A DNA stretch of 5,387 nucleotides, from positions 1-5,387 of the forward strand of contig JAQUQP010000133.1 of NCBI GenBank assembly GCA_028716025.1, in the 5' to 3' direction. The stretch's first letter is position 1. Every line of letters begins with the position of its first letter. Both the position numbers and the translations under genes were made by a program. This DNA comes from a bacterium (GTDB lineage Bacteria > UBA6262). The notes beneath the pieces are model-generated. The model was not told the DNA's origin. It did no database searches and saw nothing but the letters and a program-made list of their open reading frames with translations. Shown here in pieces: positions 1-4,830 of the stretch.

Positions 1-1
1 C

Positions 2-118
2 GTGATCAGTGACGGTATCGGAGCAATGCTGGCCATAGCCTTATTTATCTGGTGGCGCAATCCGCGCTGCGCCCGCCGAAGTCCTATGGCGGGTAATCAT
101 CATTCAAAATCCGAGTAA
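2..118 (+). CDS. C-terminal end of an unidentified membrane protein (5' partial)
   Basis: This is the only rightward frame open from the left edge, and it ends at TAA 116-118. Only 38 residues are visible. Residues 6-18 (IGAMLAIALFIWW) are strongly hydrophobic and end in WWRN, like the last membrane helix of an integral membrane protein. Residues 20-32 (NPRCARRSPMAGN) are basic and encoded inside a GC-rich palindromic repeat, so the tail may be an insertion rather than ancestral sequence. The stop lies 10 bases before the archease start, so the gene is probably in the same transcription unit. Small membrane families such as PlsY or VanZ end in a similar way, but too little is visible to name it. 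It is also possible that the true upstream gene ends elsewhere and this frame is open by chance. Confidence 0.45.
   Translation: MISDGIGAMLAIALFIWWRNPRCARRSPMAGNHHSKSE
60..97. repeat. GC-rich palindromic repeat, copy 1 (inside coding sequence)
   Basis: CCCGCC (72-77) and GGCGGG (88-93) form a perfect 6-bp inverted repeat around a 10-base loop. The preceding CGCTGCG and following TAATCA resemble the flanks of the element at 4261-4296 (CGCCGCG, then GAATGA), so the two look like copies of one dispersed family. No T-run follows the stem, so it is not a typical intrinsic terminator. It lies in the reading frame of the gene that ends at 118. Confidence 0.5.
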
Positions 119-128
119 AGAGGCAGGC

Positions 129-554
129 ATGAAGTCATATGAAACTATTGAACACACAGCAGATATCGGTATAAGAGCGTTCGGCAAATCCCTTGAGCAA
201 TTGTTTGAAAATATGGCCTTAGGTATGTTTGAGCAAATGGCTGATCTATCCCAGGTCATCGAAAAACAAGAAAAGAAGATCTTTGTAGAAGCAGCTAATG
301 AAGAAGAACTACTCATAGAATGGCTTAATGAACTCTTGTATCTTTTCTTCGTAAAAAAATATATTTTTAATACTTTCAAGGTCAAGAAAATATTATATCA
401 CCAAAAACTGGAAGCTGAGGTTTGTGGCCTGAAACTTGTTAAAATGAACCATCCTGGGATCATTAAGAAAGAGATTAAAGCCGCGACCTATCACCAACTG
501 AAAATACAACAAGAGAATGGCATATACATTGCCGAGGTAATTTTCGATGTTTGA
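129..554 (+). CDS. Archease (RtcB ligase activator)
   Basis: Archease is the protein cofactor of the RNA ligase RtcB: it speeds formation of the RtcB-guanylate intermediate and allows multiple turnovers. The 141-residue product has the usual length and opens with the family signature EHTADIGI (8-15); Asp12 is one of the conserved metal-binding acidic residues. A central LLIEWLNELLYLF helix (61-73), the KAATYH motif (117-122) and the C-terminal IFDV ending with Asp140 are all typical. ATG 129 is chosen because the signature begins within eight residues of it and a purine-rich AGAGG lies just upstream. The stop codon lies inside the beginning of rtcB (8-base overlap), so the two are likely translationally coupled. 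Identification is firm; there is no standard bacterial gene symbol. Confidence 0.95.
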   Translation: MKSYETIEHTADIGIRAFGKSLEQLFENMALGMFEQMADLSQVIEKQEKKIFVEAANEEELLIEWLNELLYLFFVKKYIFNTFKVKKILYHQKLEAEVCGLKLVKMNHPGIIKKEIKAATYHQLKIQQENGIYIAEVIFDV

Positions 555-1980
555 TCCTAGCCCTTTAGTGAAACTTGATTCATACCGCTGGCAGCTTCCA
601 AAATATTTCAAACCAGGGATGCGGGTTGATGGGATCGTCTATTCCAGCGAAAAACTCTTACCGGGTATTATTAAAGATAAAGCCCTGGACCAGGTAGCTA
701 ATGCCGCCTTTTTACCTGGCATCGTCAAGAACTCACTGGCTATGCCTGACATACACTGGGGTTATGGACTGCCTATAGGCGGTGTGGTAGCTACTGATCC
801 TAAAAATAACGGCGTAGTTTCTCCCGGTGGCATCGGATTTGATATCAATTGCGGTGTCAGGTTCATGCGCACTAACCTGCGACATAATGATATCGAAAAA
901 TACCTGGAAAAATTGATAGATGCTTTGTTTGCCAAAATACCGGCTGGTATCGGCTCTACCGGAGATATTGTGATTAATAAAAAGGACGAGAAAGATCTAA
1001 TAGTAAAGGGATCATCCTGGTGCCTTGGCCGGGGATATGCATCCAGGGAAGATATTGAATGTACGGAAGACAATGGCTGTCTGGCCGGCGCAGATCCGGA
1101 CAAAATATCTGACCGGGCCTATGAACGCGGATCAGACCAGGTAGGGACCTTGGGGTCAGGAAATCATTTTGTGGAAATACAAGCAGTGGATGATATATAT
1201 GATGAAAAAGTTGCCCGCCTATGTGGCCTGGAACTTGGATCAGTGACTGTAATGATCCATTCCGGCTCACGCGGATTTGGTTATCAAGTATGCGAAGAAT
1301 ATTCCCGGAGCATGATCCAGTCCCTCGGTAAATACAATATTACCGTGCCCGACAGGCAGCTGGCCTGCGCACCGTTGAATTCCCCGGAAGCCCGCAGTTA
1401 CTTGGGAGCGATGAGTTGCGCGGCCAATTATGCCTGGGCCAATCGCCAATGCCTAATGTTCCTGGTTCGCCGGGTCTTTGAAAGAATATTCGGGCAGGGT
1501 GAAAAATCCCTGGGCCTTGACCTCATCTATGACGTAGCCCATAACATCGGCAAATTCGAAAAAGGACTTTTTATTCATCGCAAAGGAGCTACCCGCGCTT
1601 TTGGACCCGGCAATGAAGCGCTGCCTGACAAATACAAGACTATTGGACAGCCAGTGATCATTCCTGGAGATATGGGCCGGAATTCATATTTATTACTTGG
1701 CACTAAGAAAGCTGAAGAAGAAACATTTGCTTCCGCCTGCCATGGCGCCGGCAGAGTGATGTCCCGGTCAGCCGCAGTAAAGTCAGCGCATAGCCGCCGG
1801 ATCGATAAAGAACTCTTAGAAGAAAAAGGGATCATTGTCAGATCCACCGGCCGGGAAACAATAGCCGAAGAAATGCCTGAAGCATACCGTGACGTAAATG
1901 ATGTGATCGACATAGTCAGTGGCGCCGGCATCGCCAAGAAGGTCTGCCGAATGAAACCGCTGGGAGTAGTGAAAGGATAA
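547..1980 (+). CDS. rtcB: RNA-splicing ligase RtcB, archaeal-type
   Basis: RtcB joins RNA 2',3'-cyclic phosphate (or 3'-phosphate) ends to 5'-OH ends using GTP and Mn2+, acting in the cytoplasm in RNA repair and, in some lineages, tRNA splicing. The 477-residue protein is full length. Visible signatures are MPDIHWGYGLPIGGVVA (66-82), GGIGFDINCGVR (94-105) with Mn ligands Asp99 and Cys102, GSGNHFVE (203-210) with Asn206 and His207, MIHSGSRG (236-243) with His238, YDVAHN with His332, and ACHGAGR (397-403) with His399 as the guanylated nucleophile. The C terminus MKPLGVVKG is also typical. All expected catalytic residues are present, so the enzyme should be active. The start at 547 lies within the 3' end of archease, which implies coupled translation with its activator. 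rsmE follows two bases after the stop. Confidence 0.97.
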   Translation: MFDPSPLVKLDSYRWQLPKYFKPGMRVDGIVYSSEKLLPGIIKDKALDQVANAAFLPGIVKNSLAMPDIHWGYGLPIGGVVATDPKNNGVVSPGGIGFDINCGVRFMRTNLRHNDIEKYLEKLIDALFAKIPAGIGSTGDIVINKKDEKDLIVKGSSWCLGRGYASREDIECTEDNGCLAGADPDKISDRAYERGSDQVGTLGSGNHFVEIQAVDDIYDEKVARLCGLELGSVTVMIHSGSRGFGYQVCEEYSRSMIQSLGKYNITVPDRQLACAPLNSPEARSYLGAMSCAANYAWANRQCLMFLVRRVFERIFGQGEKSLGLDLIYDVAHNIGKFEKGLFIHRKGATRAFGPGNEALPDKYKTIGQPVIIPGDMGRNSYLLLGTKKAEEETFASACHGAGRVMSRSAAVKSAHSRRIDKELLEEKGIIVRSTGRETIAEEMPEAYRDVNDVIDIVSGAGIAKKVCRMKPLGVVKG

Positions 1981-1982
1981 AT

Positions 1983-2726
1983 ATGCCTACAAAAAATAAT
2001 TTGCATCGTTTTTATGTTCCCCTGGAAAACATCCGGGATAATACAGTAATACTCCCGGCGGAGCACGGCAACCATATTAAAAATGTTCTCAGAATGAAAC
2101 CTGGTGATTCCTGCATGGTTTTTGACGGTACTGGTTTCGAGTATGAAATACTCCTGGAAAAGATCTATCCTGAACCGGAAGGCAGGATCATTAATCGCTT
2201 CATCACAGGCACTCCGGATAAAGTCAAGATCACCCTGGTCCAGGGACTGGCCAAAGGCGATAAAATGGATCTCATTATCCAAAAAGGAAGCGAAGTGGGG
2301 GTAAATGTGTTTATTCCCTGTAGTTGTGAACGAACCATTGTTAAATTAGATCAGCCCGGAGCAGCCAAGAAGCAAGACCGCTGGCAAAGGATCGCCCAAT
2401 CTGCCGCCGAACAATCTCATAGTACGATTATGCCTCTGGTTGAACCAGTTACCGACCTGGCCTCGGTCTTGAAGAAAGTCAAACCCGAACAGTTGGCCAT
2501 TATCCCCTGGGAAAATGAAAAAATAACCGGCATCAAGAAGATACTGCGGGGTACGAAAGCTCATGACATCATTGTTTTTATCGGGCCGGAAGGAGGCTTC
2601 AGCGAGAAGGAAATATCAACAGCAAAGAAAGCAGGGGTGATCCCGGTCAGTCTCGGTACAAGAATATTACGCACCGAAACTGCCGGGATTGTAGTATCAT
2701 CGATCGTGCGCTATGAGTTGGATTAA
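1983..2726 (+). CDS. rsmE: 16S rRNA (uracil-1498-N3)-methyltransferase RsmE
   Basis: RsmE is a SPOUT-class (trefoil-knot) methyltransferase that uses S-adenosylmethionine to methylate N3 of U1498 in 16S rRNA at the decoding region of the 30S subunit. The 247 residues match the family length. The N-terminal PUA-like part begins HRFYV (8-12). The SPOUT part shows KGDKMD (91-96), QKGSEVGV (100-107), WQRIAQSAAEQS (134-145), and the SAM-binding knot IGPEGGFSEKE (200-210) and LGTRILRTETA (224-234). Residue 147, where an Arg is commonly seen after the EQ motif, is Ser here. ATG 1983 is preceded by AAAGGA in the end of rtcB and starts two bases after its stop, so the gene belongs to the same operon. 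Its 3' end overlaps that of the convergent PilZ gene by four bases. Confidence 0.96.
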   Translation: MPTKNNLHRFYVPLENIRDNTVILPAEHGNHIKNVLRMKPGDSCMVFDGTGFEYEILLEKIYPEPEGRIINRFITGTPDKVKITLVQGLAKGDKMDLIIQKGSEVGVNVFIPCSCERTIVKLDQPGAAKKQDRWQRIAQSAAEQSHSTIMPLVEPVTDLASVLKKVKPEQLAIIPWENEKITGIKKILRGTKAHDIIVFIGPEGGFSEKEISTAKKAGVIPVSLGTRILRTETAGIVVSSIVRYELD

Positions 2727-3070
2727 CTATAAGACCTGTTTTGCAGGGCAAAAACATCAGTCATGAACCGCGTACTCTGAGAGAAATTGGTGATTAAGCC
2801 GATACCTATAAGCCAGCCATTGTTTTCAAGCTCATTGCACCAGAGGACCTTGGCCGCGATCTTCGGACTCTTAGCAGCCAAACCTGCGACAGAGATAGTA
2901 ATCGTCAGTATGGTATTGACCGGCAGAGCTTCAGAACAGTGCAGAAGCATTCCATTCATACTGATGTTCTTCAACATGGCGGTATTGATACTTTCCGAAT
3001 TCCGGTATAAAACCCTGACCGCAGTGTTGAACCTCTCAAATTTTCGTTTTTCCTGTAGCAAGCTATTCAT
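2723..3070 (-). CDS. Single-domain PilZ protein (probable c-di-GMP receptor)
   Basis: PilZ domains bind cyclic-di-GMP and transmit its level to motility, exopolysaccharide or other targets. The 115-residue product is essentially one PilZ domain. R9-KFE-R13 supplies the RxxxR half of the ligand site, and N35-x-S37-xx-G40 (NISMNG) supplies the (D/N)xSxxG half, followed by alternating hydrophobic beta strands (ILTITISVAG, KIAAKVLW) and a GIGLI strand near residues 89-93. The frame stays open 13 codons further upstream to an ATG at 3109. The start at 3070 is preferred because GGAGG lies five bases upstream of it and the domain begins right after it. No output domain or membrane segment is fused. 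The gene is leftward, divergent from the PII-like operon and convergent with rsmE, so it is probably a single-gene transcript. Confidence 0.85.
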   Translation of the reverse strand: MNSLLQEKRKFERFNTAVRVLYRNSESINTAMLKNISMNGMLLHCSEALPVNTILTITISVAGLAAKSPKIAAKVLWCNELENNGWLIGIGLITNFSQSTRFMTDVFALQNRSYS

Positions 3071-3075
3071 TGTAT

Positions 3076-3080
3076 CCTCC
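3076..3080 (-). promoter_or_regulatory. Ribosome binding site of the PilZ gene
   Basis: On the minus strand GGAGG is followed by a five-base spacer (ATACA) and the ATG whose first base is 3070. This strong Shine-Dalgarno match is the reason for choosing this start over the in-frame ATG at 3109. Confidence 0.75.
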
Positions 3081-3126
3081 GTTATGTTCTTAAATCTATA
3101 GACACACATAGCTCAAAAAAGTTTCA

Positions 3127-3140
3127 TAAATCCGGATTTA
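3127..3140. promoter_or_regulatory. Perfect 14-bp palindrome in the divergent intergenic region (possible operator)
   Basis: TAAATCCGGATTTA equals its own reverse complement over all 14 bases. It sits seven bases before the Shine-Dalgarno of the PII-like gene and 56 bases upstream of the PilZ start, between two divergent genes. The position would suit a repressor site, but the half-site does not match an operator I recognise. The AT-rich outer bases make some chance palindromy plausible. Confidence 0.35.
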
Positions 3141-3147
3141 AATTTTC

Positions 3148-3153
3148 AGGAGG
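3148..3153 (+). promoter_or_regulatory. Strong ribosome binding site of the PII-like gene
   Basis: AGGAGG followed by CAAAC and ATG 3159 is a near-ideal Shine-Dalgarno with five-base spacing. It fixes the start of the PII-like gene and suggests efficient translation. Confidence 0.8.
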
Positions 3154-3158
3154 CAAAC

Positions 3159-3476
3159 ATGCAGTCGCTTGATCTTATTACCTGTATCGTCCAGCGAGGC
3201 GAAGCAGACAAAGTAGTCAAGAAATCTCTGCAGGAAGGAGCGCAGGGAGCCACAGTCTATTATGGCCGCGGCACTGGAGTGCGTCAGAAAATCGGTATAT
3301 TCGGCTCATTCATTCAACCAGAAAAAGAGGTTATCTTGATTGTCACCCCGTCTGATATTACCGATCAGGTATTTAACGCCTGCATCGCCGCCGGCAAGCT
3401 TGACTTGCCTGGACGGGGATTTGCTTTTGTCCAAAAGATTGACCGGGCGGTGGGTTTTTTGGAGATGCTTAAATGA
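3159..3476 (+). CDS. Short PII-like (GlnB-fold) signalling protein
   Basis: PII-fold proteins are small cytosolic trimers that bind nucleotides or other small ligands between subunits and control a partner, often a membrane protein. The 105 residues follow the ferredoxin-like PII pattern: an opening strand DLITCIVQRGEADKVVKKSLQEGAQGATV (5-33), GRGTGVRQKIGIFG (36-49) in place of the long T-loop, strand EKEVILIVTP (55-64), helix ITDQVFNACIAAGKL (67-81), then PGRGFAFVQKIDRAVGF (84-100). The GATVYYGRGTG stretch and the PGxGxAFV ending resemble the P-II family nitrogen regulator subgroup often encoded beside DUF1538 membrane proteins. The long T-loop and its uridylylated Tyr are absent, so control by classical GlnD modification is unlikely. 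Its stop overlaps the next start (ATGA), which ties it to the downstream membrane protein. The fold is fairly certain; the ligand is unknown. Confidence 0.85.
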   Translation: MQSLDLITCIVQRGEADKVVKKSLQEGAQGATVYYGRGTGVRQKIGIFGSFIQPEKEVILIVTPSDITDQVFNACIAAGKLDLPGRGFAFVQKIDRAVGFLEMLK

Positions 3477-4213
3477 GAACGTTACTTTTCAGTTTTTTAA
3501 TTATAATTATGGTATTGGCCATCTATGGGTCACAAGCAGGTAAGCTAACTGGCATACTCACTAAAAATATTAACCAGGATCCGGCAAGACCGGCTGTATT
3601 GGACCAACACCAGTTAAATGAATTGATCAAAAAACAGGCGACTGCCATAGAGGAAGAAGAAAAACAACTTGACCCGGAAGTCCAGCGAATGCTTGCAGAG
3701 ATCAATAAAGAAAATGTCGTTGTTCTCAATCCCATCATGCAGAAAATGATGGACCTAGGCAAAACAAGCGAACCTGGGACAGCTTCCGCGTTAGATCAAA
3801 TAAAAGACTTTGAACCAAAAAATTACATCGCTAAAGGAATCGTTAATCTCGAACAACTAAACCCGGTTGCTGGCAAATATTTTTGCTTGGCAGCATTTAT
3901 TGTATTCCTTTTGGTGCTTCTTACCCGTTTCAACAGTTTTTCCATCATCGGCTACGTATTTGCCAATACCGGCTTTATCGTGAGCCGCACCGTTATCTTT
4001 GTAGCGGCTATTTCAGCCATTGCGGTCCATTTCAGTTTAAAATTCAACGTCCTGACCAACCTGGGCAGTCTTTTTCTCTGGGGACCGCTAATCCTGATGG
4101 CTATATCCGCGATGTCTCTTAAAATATATGATTTCAATAATCCTGTCTGGAACCGGATGTTTTTTTCCATACTTTGGCCTATTACCTCCGGCGTGATCAT
4201 GCACTTTGCCTAA
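3473..4213 (+). CDS. Unrecognised membrane protein with extracytoplasmic coiled-coil region, partner of the PII-like protein
   Basis: I do not recognise the family. The 246-residue product has an N-terminal hydrophobic helix (about 4-20) that could be a signal anchor. A polar region of about 110 residues (23-133) follows; it is rich in Glu, Lys and Gln and probably coiled-coil around 44-80. Four hydrophobic segments follow near 136-151, 168-188, 197-216 and 228-245. Positive charges at R2, R152, R172, K217 and R228 fit a topology with the N terminus inside, the 110-residue region outside, and short cytoplasmic loops near 152-167 and 217-228. The ATGA overlap with the PII-like gene implies coupled, balanced synthesis and a physical or regulatory partnership. 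No transporter or enzyme motif was seen, and it does not look like DUF1538, the more usual neighbour of such PII-like proteins. Confidence 0.8.
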   Translation: MRTLLFSFLIIIMVLAIYGSQAGKLTGILTKNINQDPARPAVLDQHQLNELIKKQATAIEEEEKQLDPEVQRMLAEINKENVVVLNPIMQKMMDLGKTSEPGTASALDQIKDFEPKNYIAKGIVNLEQLNPVAGKYFCLAAFIVFLLVLLTRFNSFSIIGYVFANTGFIVSRTVIFVAAISAIAVHFSLKFNVLTNLGSLFLWGPLILMAISAMSLKIYDFNNPVWNRMFFSILWPITSGVIMHFA

Positions 4214-4260
4214 GACTTGTTTAAAAGCGGTTTCACATCGGGGAAATCGACTCGTTTTTC

Positions 4261-4296
4261 GCCGCGTCCGCCAACGCTTTAGTGGCGGAGAATGAC
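4261..4296. repeat. GC-rich palindromic repeat, copy 2 (intergenic)
   Basis: TCCGCCA (4267-4273) and TGGCGGA (4283-4289) form a perfect 7-bp inverted repeat around a nine-base loop. The preceding CGCCGCG and following GAATGA match the layout of copy 1 at 60-97. A smaller inverted repeat, CTCAG (4296-4300) and CTGAG (4308-4312), lies directly after it. The element occupies much of the 122-base gap between the membrane protein and the DUF1284 gene. It resembles dispersed REP-like elements of bacterial genomes. It lacks a T-run after the stem. Confidence 0.6.
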
Positions 4297-4335
4297 TCAG
4301 CGAGACACTGAGCCTATAAACCTTAAAGGACTAAC

Positions 4336-4743
4336 ATGCTTAAATTGCGAGGCCATCATTTGATATGTTTGATTGCGTTCCAAGGAGAAGGGTACTCTAA
4401 GGCCTTCGCCATGAACTTCAAGAAATTACAGAAAATATACTTAAATAATCCGGATGAAAAGATCAAAGTAGTCGTTGGCCCGGACATGGCCTGCAAAAAA
4501 TGCCCGAACCTGTCCAAGAACACCTGTATTTCCCCGATCGATGGCCCCAACTCCAGGATCATAGCCTTTGATAAAATGGCCTTTAAACTGCTTAAGATCA
4601 AACCCGTGGTATATAATGTAGGAGAGCTGCATCAGCGCCTTCGCCGCCTTACCAAGCCATCTTTACGCCGTTTCTGCCGCAACTGTTCCTGGTACGGTAA
4701 AGTGCCGTGCCAAAAGGTCATCTCCGACTGGCAAAACAACTAA
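4336..4743 (+). CDS. DUF1284 family Cys-rich protein
   Basis: The 135-residue product matches DUF1284 in length and layout, opening with LKLRGHHLICL (2-12) followed by GEGYSKAFAMNF (17-28). It has seven cysteines: Cys11, Cys53, Cys56, Cys64, Cys114, Cys117 and Cys125. CxxC pairs at 53/56 and 114/117, each followed by a third Cys, together with His7 and His8, suggest binding of iron-sulfur clusters or another metal; that is an inference, since the family has no established function that I know of. There is no signal peptide or membrane helix, so it is likely cytosolic. ATG 4336 follows AAAGGA with a five-base spacer. It stands alone between the repeat-bearing gap and the rex promoter; any link to redox control is only suggested by position. 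Confidence 0.85.
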   Translation: MLKLRGHHLICLIAFQGEGYSKAFAMNFKKLQKIYLNNPDEKIKVVVGPDMACKKCPNLSKNTCISPIDGPNSRIIAFDKMAFKLLKIKPVVYNVGELHQRLRRLTKPSLRRFCRNCSWYGKVPCQKVISDWQNN

Positions 4744-4755
4744 TTCACTTTTCTC

Positions 4756-4784
4756 TTGACATCTTATAGCATTAGTGGTATTAT
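4756..4784 (+). promoter_or_regulatory. Sigma-70-type promoter of rex
   Basis: TTGACA (4756-4761, perfect -35) is separated by 17 bases from TATTAT (4779-4784, five of six -10 bases). The predicted transcription start is about 4790-4792, inside the Rex operator. It leaves a leader of about 40 bases before the rex ATG. This is the clearest promoter in the window. Confidence 0.85.
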
Positions 4785-4787
4785 CAT

Positions 4788-4809
4788 ACCTGTGAAAGAT
4801 TTCACAGGT
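4788..4809. promoter_or_regulatory. Rex operator overlapping the rex transcription start
   Basis: Two perfect 10-base arms, ACCTGTGAAA and TTTCACAGGT, flank a two-base centre (GA). The core TGTGAA-N4-TTCACA is the known Rex binding consensus (TTGTGAA-N4-TTCACAA) with only the outermost T/A replaced by C/G. It begins four bases after the -10 box and covers the predicted transcription start, a position where bound repressor blocks initiation. Because the next gene encodes Rex itself, autoregulation by the NADH/NAD+ ratio is strongly implied. Confidence 0.88.
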
Positions 4810-4830
4810 TAATTTTACCACAGGATTGCC

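Noticed and set aside
60..97. Copy 1 palindrome as a transcription terminator
   Set aside because: No T-run follows on either side, and the related sequence at 4261-4296 points to a dispersed repeat instead.
1575..2282. 235-codon leftward open frame opposite rtcB and rsmE
   Set aside because: It spans the 3' end of rtcB and the start of rsmE, both firmly identified, and its translation shows no recognisable domain. It is a shadow of the coding strand.
2787..3101. 104-codon rightward open frame opposite the PilZ gene
   Set aside because: The minus-strand frame has clear PilZ motifs and a GGAGG start signal. This frame lacks a good ribosome binding site and a known domain.
3071..3109. Longer PilZ protein starting at ATG 3109
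   Set aside because: The extra 13 residues precede the domain and no Shine-Dalgarno of comparable strength was noted, whereas the start at 3070 has GGAGG at ideal spacing.
4229..4259. Possible intrinsic terminator after the membrane protein gene (GGTTTC/GAAATC stem, TTTTT at 4255-4259)
   Set aside because: The stem is only six pairs with one G-U pair, and the T-run is separated from it by six bases, so it is too weak to annotate.
4315..4320. TATAAA as a -10 box for the DUF1284 gene
   Set aside because: A start about seven bases downstream would fall on the Shine-Dalgarno, and there is no convincing -35 box.
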